Counted from the first letter of the stretch, positions 1 to 6,133 are shown. The stretch is DNA of 12,928 nt from Pseudomonadota bacterium (GCA_030917225.1 JAUPVD010000245.1:1-12928); one strand, 5' to 3'. Notes: generated by a model from the sequence alone, not told the origin. Program-made: numbers and translations.

Positions 1-95
1 GGGAAGATCTGGTGCTGCGTGGCAGCGGCCGTATTTCGTTTGCATCGTCGGCGGGGAGCGAGAATGCCGATATCGCGGAGTTCGAACACATCTGA
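1..95 (+). CDS. C-terminal fragment of an unidentified plus-strand protein (possibly FHA-domain)
   Basis: An open frame enters from the left edge (first full codon at base 3) and ends at TGA 93-95, giving about 30 residues that end in AEFEHI. It is the only plus-strand gene and converges on the kinase gene. A strong hairpin terminator follows 37 bases after the stop, which supports it being a real 3' end. The segment LVLRGSGRISF followed by a short acidic turn and a final strand loosely recalls the last beta strands of FHA-type phosphopeptide-binding domains. That reading would suit a neighbour of a Ser/Thr kinase, but the fragment is far too short for an identification. Coding status is likely; identity is unknown. 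Confidence 0.45.
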   Translation, partial: EDLVLRGSGRISFASSAGSENADIAEFEHI

Positions 96-132
96 CGTGG
101 AGCGCCTGGTGGCAGGCGCTAAGACAAATTGA

Positions 133-172
133 AACGGGCGGCGGGGATTCTCCCCGCCGCCCGTTGCTTTTT
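133..172. terminator. Bidirectional intrinsic terminator between convergent genes
   Basis: A perfect 15-bp inverted repeat (133-147 with 151-165, loop TTC) rich in G and C is followed on the plus strand by a T run at 168-172. On the minus strand the same stem is followed by TTTC then AATTT, a weaker U-rich tail. It lies between the plus-strand fragment ending at 95 and the kinase stop at 184, so it can end transcription arriving from both sides. The stem is long and unbroken, so the call is strong for the plus strand and reasonable for the minus strand. Confidence 0.85.
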
Positions 173-195
173 CAGATGCTCAGTCAGATGCTCAG
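172..195 (-). repeat. 12-bp tandem duplication spanning the kinase stop codon
   Basis: Two perfect adjacent copies of a 12-base unit (minus strand CTGAGCATCTGA) occupy 184-195 and 172-183. The first copy encodes the last residues Leu-Ser-Ile and the TGA stop of the kinase. The second repeats the same three codons and stop in the same frame just downstream. The result is a tandem in-frame double stop with no change to the protein. Confidence 0.85.
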
Positions 196-2535
196 TTTTC
201 TCAGCGTATCCGGATTTTTCACGATCGCCTTTCGACGTTCAACGGGCGCTTCATAGAGTGCGGCTGGCGGCAAGGTATCGAGTCGCGACAGGGTGGCCGG
301 GTCCTTGCAGGCGGCATCGAGCGCGATGCCGATATTGCTGCCGCTGGTGCCGGCAACCGAGAAGCAGGTCTTGCCCAGCTTGGCGTTGAGCGGTTGCACG
401 ATCGTCGAGGCGACCAGATCGGCGGGGTTGCCGCCACCGGCCAGCTCGGCATCGAAACCGTCTGAGCCGGCTGACTTCAGGTCAAGCACGTTGCGCAGCC
501 CGCTGATCTCTCGCTGCAGCAGGGCTGTGCTCTTGCTGTCCGGCAAGCCGGTGAGCTTCAGGCGCACCTTCTGGCCAGTGAAATGGAAGTGCGAGAGGAA
601 AAAGCCTTTCGAAAACTCGTCGCCGATCAGTTTGCCGATGTCGCGCAAGGCCTGATCGTCGGTGGCCCAGCTCATCTGCTCGGGAATCTGCGTATTGAAG
701 TAGATTTCCTCCCCGCTCGCCTTGTCCACGGCCTTTACCGTCCAGGAAGTAAGCACGGTTTTTTCGACGGTAATGCCGGAGGCAGCAAGTTTTGCCGAAA
801 GTTTCTTGAACTTGGCCTCGCCACTGACGGCGAAATCGGCGCCCTTCTGACCCTCTTCGCTCCAGGTACGGAAGCCGAACGAATGGATGCGCTCCTTGAG
901 GATGTTTTCCGCCACGGGCGAGCGCACGACGGCGCCTTCTTCCGGCTTGGTGGTGATGGCCACCGAAATCTTCGGATCGCCGTTGTTGCGGATGAATTCC
1001 ACCCGCTCCTCGCGGGACATCTGGTTCAGTGATTGCTGCACCTGCCGGATGTTGACCCGGGCACGCGTGGTCACCGACGCCAGTCCGTCCTTGCCGGTCT
1101 GCGGCGGGTCTTCCTGCAGCACGGCGGAGATGAATTCGTTGCTGCGCGGCAGCAGCTTGGTACGGACCAATTCATAGTTGTCGGAGAGCGACTGTTTTTG
1201 CACATAAAGTGCCAGCGCTTTTTCCACCAGCTGGCGCTTGGCGTCCTCGCGCAGCTCAGCCTTGAGCAGGCCTGGATCGTTGGCAAAACGGGGGTCGCTC
1301 GGATCCGCGTAGCCAACGGCAGTAATGACCATTTCCTTGTCGTTCATAGCACTTGATGCGGCTGGCGCAGTCGCCGGCGAGGTCACCGCGACTTCAGCCG
1401 AGCCGCTCGGCGCAGAGGCGTCTTTGCCTAGCATCAACCAGGCGCCGGCACCGAGACCGACGGCGGCAAGGCCGCCGACGATGGCCAGCGCCATTGCCGG
1501 CGAGCGTTTTGGGGGCGCGGCCATGGGCGGGGAAGCCGGCGTAGCCGGCTGTGACGATGCCTCGGCCGTTGTGGAGGGGGTCGTCGGCTTCGCTGGAGCT
1601 GGGGCCGCTGGTATCCCTGGCTTGCCAACCTGTGGCGTGTCACCGCCCGGAAGCAGGGTGGCGTCTGCGTCTGCAGAGGCGCCGATCAGCGTGGCATCGT
1701 TGTCGACTCCCGGCTGGTTGACCGCGGTCTGCAGGGCCGAGATGAAAGCCTGCGCATTCTGGAAGCGTTCATCCGGCCGCTTTGCCAGTGCCTTCCGGAT
1801 CAAGCCGTCAAACCCTGCCGGCACCTGCACATTCAATTCCGAGGGCGCAATCGGATCTTCTTTCAGCACCTTGTGCATGATCGTCGTGAGCTGGCCGGTA
1901 AAGGGCTTCTCGCCGGTCAGGAACTGATAGAGGATGACGCCAGCCGAGAAAAGGTCGGAACGGCCGTCAACCGTCTGTCCCATGAACTGCTCCGGCGACA
2001 TGTAGGCCGGCGTGCCGAGCACCGAACCGGCCTGTGTCAGGTTGGAGGATTCCATGCGGGCGATGCCGAAATCGCCGACCTTGAGGCGTCCGTCCGGCAG
2101 CAGGAAGACGTTGGCGGGCTTGATGTCCCGGTGCACGATGCCGTTGGCGTGGGCATGACCGATGGCGTCCAGCAACTGCGTCATCAGTTGCAGTACATCC
2201 GGCAGCTTGACGCGCTCATTCTTGTCGAAGATGTCCTTGAGCTCGCGACCTTCGATGTACTCCATGGCGATGAAGGCCGTGCCTTCGTCCTCGCCGTATT
2301 CGTAAACCGCCACTACGTTGGGGTGGTTCAACCGGCCCGCCGCCTGCGCTTCGCGCTTGAAACGGGAGAGCAGTTCGGCGGCTTCACCGCCTTCGAGCTG
2401 GTCGCGGCGCACTGTCTTCAGCGCTACGCGCCGGCCGATGCCGGCATCCCAGCCTTCGTACACAACGCCCATGGCGCCCTTGCCGAGCTCGCGCCGGATT
2501 TCGTATTTGCCAAGCTTCTGCGGTAGGTCTGCCAT
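184..2535 (-). CDS. Transmembrane Hanks-type Ser/Thr protein kinase with FlgT/TolB-N-like periplasmic region
   Basis: A 783-residue protein. Residues 11-270 form a complete Hanks kinase: glycine loop GKGAMGVV at 18-25, ATP-binding Lys40, probable helix-C Glu62, catalytic HRD at 135-137, DFG at 155-157 and SPE at 180-182. No key residue is missing, so it should be active. Two D-x-DATL motifs (around 279-284 and 289-294) open a Pro/Ala/Thr-rich linker. One membrane helix lies near 348-368, with the kinase domain in the cytoplasm and about 415 residues outside. Residues 400-510 resemble the N-terminal region of FlgT/LPP20-type proteins. Residues 520-645 look like a TolB-N/LpoB-type module and resemble the upstream gene at 3374-4042. 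The final 140 residues are unassigned. ATG at 2535 follows a GAGGAG ribosome site. It is the last gene of a three-gene unit, 27 bases after the CsgG-like gene. Kinase activity is well supported; substrate and signal are unknown. Confidence 0.93.
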   Translation of the reverse strand: MADLPQKLGKYEIRRELGKGAMGVVYEGWDAGIGRRVALKTVRRDQLEGGEAAELLSRFKREAQAAGRLNHPNVVAVYEYGEDEGTAFIAMEYIEGRELKDIFDKNERVKLPDVLQLMTQLLDAIGHAHANGIVHRDIKPANVFLLPDGRLKVGDFGIARMESSNLTQAGSVLGTPAYMSPEQFMGQTVDGRSDLFSAGVILYQFLTGEKPFTGQLTTIMHKVLKEDPIAPSELNVQVPAGFDGLIRKALAKRPDERFQNAQAFISALQTAVNQPGVDNDATLIGASADADATLLPGGDTPQVGKPGIPAAPAPAKPTTPSTTAEASSQPATPASPPMAAPPKRSPAMALAIVGGLAAVGLGAGAWLMLGKDASAPSGSAEVAVTSPATAPAASSAMNDKEMVITAVGYADPSDPRFANDPGLLKAELREDAKRQLVEKALALYVQKQSLSDNYELVRTKLLPRSNEFISAVLQEDPPQTGKDGLASVTTRARVNIRQVQQSLNQMSREERVEFIRNNGDPKISVAITTKPEEGAVVRSPVAENILKERIHSFGFRTWSEEGQKGADFAVSGEAKFKKLSAKLAASGITVEKTVLTSWTVKAVDKASGEEIYFNTQIPEQMSWATDDQALRDIGKLIGDEFSKGFFLSHFHFTGQKVRLKLTGLPDSKSTALLQREISGLRNVLDLKSAGSDGFDAELAGGGNPADLVASTIVQPLNAKLGKTCFSVAGTSGSNIGIALDAACKDPATLSRLDTLPPAALYEAPVERRKAIVKNPDTLRKLSI

Positions 2536-2562
2536 GCTTTTCTCCTCGTCGCGGTCGACGGC

Positions 2563-3354
2563 TTACTTGTGCTTGCTGTCGATTTCCCAGACGGTCTTCT
2601 GGACCAGGCGCTGTACCAGTGAATCCAGTGTCAAACCACCGGAAGCGCCTGAGGAAACGCCGAGGACCGAAGTCGATTTGGCGCCCAGCTCCATCTTTTC
2701 CTCGGCATAGCCGGTGGCCACCTGTTCGGTGGTGTTGGCGTCGATGATCTTGTAGCGCATGCCGATGATCCAGACGCCGGTCGATTCGCCGGTCTGCACC
2801 GAGCCGGCGACGACGTTGCCGGCCGCACCGCCGCGACCACCGCCGAAGATGCCGATCAGCGCGCCGACGGCGCGCCCGTCGAAGCCGGAGTCGGCCTGAG
2901 CGACCTGCTCGGCCTTGAGCACGTCGAACTTCACCACCCACTTGGTGGTCTTGAACTTGCCTTTCTGCAGAATCTTGCGGGCAGCCTGAGGGTCGCCCAT
3001 CGTATAGGCGAGCTGGAATTCATTGAGCAGTGGGCCCATGTCCGAGCGTTCAAGAATCTTGAAGTTGGCCTTGCCCAGTTCCAGCTCGGCATAGTCGGCA
3101 ATGTTGTTCGGGCCGAATTTCTGCGTGAAGCTCGCGTTGTTGCTCTTGACCTCGCCGGGTATGACGACCAAAGCCGGACCAGGTTTGCCGGCGTTGGCGT
3201 AGGAAATTTCCTTGTACATCGCCTTGTCGGCCATCTGGTTGGCGGTCTCGGAGGTGCCGCTGCCGGCGGTGGGAGACGGACTTTCGAAAGTCGGCTGGGC
3301 GAGCGTCGCGGCACTGAGGGTGCAGCCGGCGATGAGGGTCAGAAGGCGTTTCAT
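2563..3354 (-). CDS. CsgG/HfaB-like exported protein
   Basis: A 263-residue exported protein. I start it at ATG 3354, not at the upstream in-frame ATG at 3456. The later start has AAGGAG eight bases ahead and opens directly into a signal peptide (MKRLLTLIAG), whereas the longer form would overlap the neighbouring gene. Cys11 sits in a lipobox-like IAGC, but the hydrophobic core is short, and a signal peptidase I site near residue 19 is also possible. Cys11 is the only cysteine. Residues 60-115 (beta strand ALVVIPG, then ELGKANFKILERSDMGPLLNE) match the CsgG pattern of helix, strand, ER and a leucine-rich helix. A glycine-rich stretch at 157-185 could be a membrane hairpin, followed by GVWIIGMRYKIIDANTTEQV, a typical CsgG-fold strand pair. 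CsgG family members form outer-membrane secretion channels for curli or holdfast attachment. No curli subunit genes are in view, so the cargo is unknown. Confidence 0.75.
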   Translation of the reverse strand: MKRLLTLIAGCTLSAATLAQPTFESPSPTAGSGTSETANQMADKAMYKEISYANAGKPGPALVVIPGEVKSNNASFTQKFGPNNIADYAELELGKANFKILERSDMGPLLNEFQLAYTMGDPQAARKILQKGKFKTTKWVVKFDVLKAEQVAQADSGFDGRAVGALIGIFGGGRGGAAGNVVAGSVQTGESTGVWIIGMRYKIIDANTTEQVATGYAEEKMELGAKSTSVLGVSSGASGGLTLDSLVQRLVQKTVWEIDSKHK

Positions 3355-3373
3355 TGGAGGTTCTCCTTGAGAA

Positions 3374-4042
3374 TTACTTGGACTTGCCCTTGGCGGGCGC
3401 AGCGTGTCGGCAGTAGTCGTTGGCCAGGCGGGCGACGACACCGTCTGCCTGCTCATTGACCAGGATCAGAGCCATGCCGAGGGTATCGGTGCCGGAGTAG
3501 GAATCGGCGCTGGCCGACGCATCCGAGATGGTCTTGCCGTCGGCGGCAGTGAGCGTGAAACCCATGCTGACATAGACCTCGGGAATGCGCAGTACCGGGT
3601 TGATTGCCGAGCGGCTGGAAATGACGCCGCGCAGGATGAAATCGGCGCCCATTTTCTTTGACGCATTCAGCGCGGCATCGGGATCGTTGCGGAAATAGGC
3701 GTCGATTTCGGCCTGGGCGATCTGCGCGGTGATCTCTTCCTGGGTATAGGTGTTGAAGCCGAACTTCTTCAGGCGCTTGTTGATGGCGCCGAAGTGCGAC
3801 CCGTAGGTGCTCTGGTTGGCGTCGGTGCCGCGCGCGGTGCGCTGGCCGACAACGACCATCACCTTGCGGTTCTTCAGCGATTCCCGGCAGGCGCTGGAGA
3901 CTGCAGCTCCACCGCCTTTTTTGGCGCCTTCGGCGGCCTTTTGCTTGTCTTCTTCCTCGGAAAAGCTGAAGGCTGCCAACGCCGATGGGGCGAGGGAAAC
4001 CAGCATAAGGGAAAGTGCTAGCCTGGCGGTGGATCTACGCAT
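3374..4042 (-). CDS. Secreted periplasmic protein, TolB-N/LpoB-like, function unknown
   Basis: A 222-residue protein with a clear signal peptide (MRRSTARLALSLMLVSLAPS, cleavage at ALA before Ala24). A charged, glycine-rich linker follows to about residue 48. The body at 58-211 begins with a beta strand (KVMVVVG). It then has a helix leading into RLKKFGFNTYTQEE, then MGADFILRGVI, then a strand pair VYVSMGFTLTAADGKTI, and a final helix. This order is that of the TolB N-terminal/LpoB/CsgG-like fold, and the FGF and GADF signatures recur in the ectodomain of the kinase two genes downstream. Cys52 and Cys211 bracket the folded part and could pair as a disulfide. It is the first gene of the kinase unit, with its stop 19 bases before the next start. 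The ribosome site is weak. I know no characterised member, so the family placement is pattern-based. Confidence 0.7.
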   Translation of the reverse strand: MRRSTARLALSLMLVSLAPSALAAFSFSEEEDKQKAAEGAKKGGGAAVSSACRESLKNRKVMVVVGQRTARGTDANQSTYGSHFGAINKRLKKFGFNTYTQEEITAQIAQAEIDAYFRNDPDAALNASKKMGADFILRGVISSRSAINPVLRIPEVYVSMGFTLTAADGKTISDASASADSYSGTDTLGMALILVNEQADGVVARLANDYCRHAAPAKGKSK

Positions 4043-4056
4043 GGACGTGGCCTGAA

Positions 4057-4085
4057 AATGACGGGTAACTGGGTGATTCTGTCAA
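4057..4085 (-). promoter_or_regulatory. Candidate promoter of the kinase unit, abutting the upstream terminator
   Basis: On the minus strand a perfect TTGACA (-35) lies at 4085-4080, formed where the T run of the psiF-like terminator ends. Seventeen bases further is GTCATT (4062-4057), a poor -10 that matches TATAAT at only two positions. Transcription from it would start near 4050, only a few bases before the ATG at 4042, so the mRNA would have a very short leader. The -35 is convincing; the -10 is not. The true promoter may need an activator or lie elsewhere. Confidence 0.3.
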
Positions 4086-4119
4086 AAAAAATGCCGGCCC
4101 ACAATTGGCCGGCATTTTT
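4084..4119 (-). terminator. Intrinsic terminator of the psiF-like gene
   Basis: A perfect inverted repeat (ATGCCGGCC at 4091-4099, GGCCGGCAT at 4107-4115, loop of 7) is flanked by an A run (4084-4090) and a T run (4115-4119), so it extends to about 13 pairs. Read on the minus strand, the GC stem is followed by eight Ts. It lies 15 bases past the psiF-like stop (4134-4136) and should separate that gene from the kinase unit. It could also act on plus-strand transcripts. Confidence 0.9.
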
Positions 4120-4133
4120 GTCAGAGACAGGTC

Positions 4134-4520
4134 TTACTTCGCTGCCGGAGCAGGTGCTGCCGCGGGAGCGGCTGCAGGGGCAGCTGCGGGTGCCGCAACC
4201 GGGGCTGCGCCAGCCTTGGCGTCGGTTTCGCACTTCTTCACGAAGCTCGATTTGGCAGCGCCGGCCAGTTTTTTCTCGGCAGCCTGGCCTTCGCATGCGG
4301 ACGGTGCGGCATTGCCGCCGGACAGGCACTGCTTCATGAATGCCTTGCGTTCGTCGCCCTTCTTGTCGGTGGCCTTTTCGTTGCAGGCCTTCATCTTGTC
4401 CTGCTGGGCTTTCTGGGCGGCGGTCGGTTCCTTCTTCGGCGCATCTGCTTTTTTCTCTTCGGCAGCAAAGACGGAGCCGGTGGCGAGGGCCAGGGAGATC
4501 AGGGCAACGGCGAGTTTCAT
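4134..4520 (-). CDS. PsiF-family periplasmic protein with Ala-Pro tail
   Basis: A 128-residue protein. The start is ATG 4520, where GGAGGAG sits about six bases ahead and the protein opens into a signal peptide (MKLAVALISLALATGSVFA, cleaved after Ala19). The alternative ATG five codons upstream would swallow the ribosome site. Two PsiF-type repeats follow: residues 37-68, with the QQDKMKACNEKA and DERKAFMKQCL signatures, and a more divergent one at 73-102. Each carries a Cys pair (46/65 and 76/97) about 20 residues apart, likely disulfide-bonded in the periplasm. Residues 105-127 are a repetitive AAP tail, possibly spanning or binding the cell wall. PsiF was named as phosphate-starvation-inducible in E. 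coli; its molecular role is not established. It has its own promoter and terminator, so it is probably a single-gene unit between hprK and the kinase genes. Confidence 0.85.
   Translation of the reverse strand: MKLAVALISLALATGSVFAAEEKKADAPKKEPTAAQKAQQDKMKACNEKATDKKGDERKAFMKQCLSGGNAAPSACEGQAAEKKLAGAAKSSFVKKCETDAKAGAAPVAAPAAAPAAAPAAAPAPAAK
4140..4208 (-). repeat. AAP-encoding repeat tract in the psiF-like gene
   Basis: The 3' end of the psiF-like gene encodes residues 105-127 as repeated Ala-Ala-Pro units (PAAAPAAAPAAAPAPAA). The codons vary, so the DNA repeat is imperfect, which argues for selection on the peptide over simple slippage. Such tails are common low-complexity extensions in secreted proteobacterial proteins. 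Confidence 0.7.
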
Positions 4521-4601
4521 CAGGTACTCCTCCAAGCGATATAAGTGGAATGTTGGCGAACGGCGGTTGGAAAACAGCAGTGCGCAGGTATAGCCGAACC
4601 G

Positions 4602-4632
4602 ATTATAGGCCGGTTTCAGATGTCATCGTCAA
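4602..4632 (-). promoter_or_regulatory. Sigma-70 promoter of the psiF-like gene inside the 3' end of hprK
   Basis: On the minus strand a perfect TATAAT lies at 4607-4602 and a TTGACG (five of six matches to TTGACA) at 4632-4627, with a 19-base spacer that is longer than ideal. The -35 lies within the final Leu-Asp-Asp codons of hprK. Transcription would begin near 4595, giving a leader of about 75 bases to the start at 4520. I found no alternative as good in the 95-base gap. Confidence 0.5.
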
Positions 4633-5551
4633 GCAAGGCGCGTTGCTGACGGGAAACGAATTCCTGCATGCTGTCGATGCCGCGCAGTTGCAGGATGCTG
4701 TTGCGCACGGCGGCTTCGAGCAGAACGGCCAGGTTGCGGCCGGCGGCGACCGGAATCAGCACCTTGCGAATCGGTACGCCAAGGATTTCCTGCGTCTGCG
4801 CATCCAGCGGCAGACGGGGAGCATCGACACCGGCCTGCGGCTTCTGCAGATGGACAATGAGTTTGAGCTTCATCTTCCGGCGCGAGGCGGTTTCGCCAAA
4901 GATGGTGCGGATATTGAGCAGGCCGAGACCGCGCACTTCCAGGTAATCGCGCAGCATGCCTGGGCAGCGGCCTTCCAGCGTCGTCGGCGCCAGGCGGGCC
5001 AGCTCGACGACGTCGTCGGCTACGAGGCCATGGCCGCGTGAAACCAGCTCGAGTGCCAGTTCGCTTTTGCCTACGCCGGAGTCGCCGGTGATCAGCACGC
5101 CCATGCCCAGCACGTCCATGAAGACACCGTGCACCGAGGTGGTGTCGGCCATGCGCCGGGCAAGATAGATGCGCAGCAGGTCGATCACCGCCGAGCAGGG
5201 TTTCGGGCTGGTAAATAATGGCGTGCCGCTGGCCTCGCAGGCTTCAAGCACGATCGGCAGCGCTTCGAGGCCGTCGGCGAAGATGATGCCCGGCGGGTTG
5301 TCGGCGATGAGTTCGGAAATCTGGGTTGTCAGACGCTTCGGGCTGACGCGGTTGGCCCAGTCATATTCGGCCTGGCCGATGACCTGCAGCCGCTCGGAGT
5401 GAATCAGGTTGAGGTGGCCGATGATGTCGGCGCCGTAGTTGCCAGTGTCCTTAAGTTCAAGCTGGCGGTCGGTGCCGACCGAAGCAATCCAGTTGAGCTG
5501 CAGTTTTTCCCGGTGATCTTCGAAGAGCTGGGCAATGCTGAACTGGCGCAT
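4616..5551 (-). CDS. hprK: HPr kinase/phosphorylase
   Basis: A 311-residue protein, the family's usual length. It phosphorylates and dephosphorylates the regulatory serine of HPr, controlling flow through the PTS. Residues 1-130 are the N-terminal domain (SIAQLFEDHREKLQLNWIAS). The catalytic part has HGV at 141-143, the Walker A loop GDSGVGKS at 156-163 and the family signature EVRGLGLLNI at 205-214. In proteobacteria without sugar-uptake PTS components it works with EIIA-Ntr in a purely regulatory chain, consistent with ptsN lying 28 bases upstream in the same orientation. No clear Shine-Dalgarno sequence precedes the ATG, so translation may depend on coupling to ptsN. The gene usually found after it in betaproteobacteria, rapZ, is absent here. 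ptsH and ptsI are not in the window. Confidence 0.97.
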   Translation of the reverse strand: MRQFSIAQLFEDHREKLQLNWIASVGTDRQLELKDTGNYGADIIGHLNLIHSERLQVIGQAEYDWANRVSPKRLTTQISELIADNPPGIIFADGLEALPIVLEACEASGTPLFTSPKPCSAVIDLLRIYLARRMADTTSVHGVFMDVLGMGVLITGDSGVGKSELALELVSRGHGLVADDVVELARLAPTTLEGRCPGMLRDYLEVRGLGLLNIRTIFGETASRRKMKLKLIVHLQKPQAGVDAPRLPLDAQTQEILGVPIRKVLIPVAAGRNLAVLLEAAVRNSILQLRGIDSMQEFVSRQQRALLDDDI

Positions 5552-5579
5552 GGCGGGTATCGTCGATCCGGAGAAGGAA

Positions 5580-6026
5580 TCAGCTGATGAACAGCTGGCG
5601 TGCGGCGTTGACGTCTGGCGCAGCGGTCAGTGCATCGCGAAAGCTGCGGTCGGAAAAGCGCTGGGCCAGCTCGGACAGGATCTGCAGGTGCAGTTCGTTG
5701 GCCTGTTCCGGAACCAGCAGCACGAAGAGCAGCGAGACTGGCTTGCCGTCAGGCGAATCGAAAGGTACCGGCGCTGCCAAGCGCAGGAAAGCGCCACGTG
5801 CCTCCTTCAACCCCTTGATGCGGCCATGCGGAATGGCGACGCCCTGACCGAGACCCGTAGAGCCCAGCTTTTCGCGGGCGAACAGGCTGTCGAAAACGGA
5901 CGAGCGGGCAATGCCCTGATGATTTTCGAAGATCAGGCCGGCCTGTTCGAAAACACGCTTCTTGCTGCTTGCTTCAAGGTCGAGAAGGATATTCTCGGCC
6001 GGCAGCAGGTTGGCTAGTAGGCTCAT
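5580..6026 (-). CDS. ptsN: PTS IIA-like nitrogen-regulatory protein (EIIA-Ntr)
   Basis: A 148-residue single-domain EIIA of the fructose/nitrogen type, cytoplasmic. It opens with the family-typical SLLANLLPAENILLDLEA. The phosphoacceptor is His67, in GVAIPHGRI, and LFVLLVPEQANELHLQILSELAQ is the conserved C-terminal helical region. It accepts phosphate from NPr/HPr and in its phospho or dephospho state regulates potassium transport, phosphate sensing and sigma-54-linked nitrogen functions in studied proteobacteria. It lies between hpf (107 bases upstream) and hprK (28 bases downstream), the usual rpoN-cluster arrangement. The ATG at 6026 has no good ribosome site, but the conserved N-terminus fixes the start. 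Confidence 0.97.
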   Translation of the reverse strand: MSLLANLLPAENILLDLEASSKKRVFEQAGLIFENHQGIARSSVFDSLFAREKLGSTGLGQGVAIPHGRIKGLKEARGAFLRLAAPVPFDSPDGKPVSLLFVLLVPEQANELHLQILSELAQRFSDRSFRDALTAAPDVNAARQLFIS

Positions 6027-6080
6027 GCGGGAAGCGCCGTGGGGCGTCGGGTAGGAATAACAGTTCGGATGCGGAGAGAG

Positions 6081-6115
6081 GCGGCGGGATTAAGGTCGAA
6101 ACTCAAGCCCGCCGC
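6081..6115 (-). other. Hairpin in the hpf-ptsN intergenic gap
   Basis: GCGGCGGG at 6081-6088 pairs perfectly with CCCGCCGC at 6108-6115 across a 19-base loop. On the minus strand no U tract follows, so it is not a standard terminator. It lies in the 107-base gap between hpf and ptsN and could act in mRNA processing or stability, or contribute to a partial Rho-dependent stop. Only the inverted repeat itself is observed. Confidence 0.45.
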
Positions 6116-6133
6116 TATTCGCTCAGAAGTGGC

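Noticed and set aside
1873..2526. Plus-strand open frame of 217 codons opposite the kinase domain
   Set aside because: It mirrors a highly conserved kinase domain, so the reverse frame is open by codon bias. No domain or promoter supports it.
3355..3456. N-terminal extension of the CsgG-like protein to the ATG at 3456
   Set aside because: It would overlap the end of the upstream gene and bury the signal peptide 34 residues in, while ATG 3354 has a good ribosome site.
4140..4208. CRISPR-like or microsatellite repeat
   Set aside because: The repeats are only imperfect AAP-coding units inside a gene, with no spacer structure.
4105..4593. Plus-strand open frame rich in Ala-Gly repeats across the psiF-like gene
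   Set aside because: It is the reverse reading of the Ala-Pro tail and signal peptide of the psiF-like gene, which has a clear ribosome site, signal peptide and terminator.
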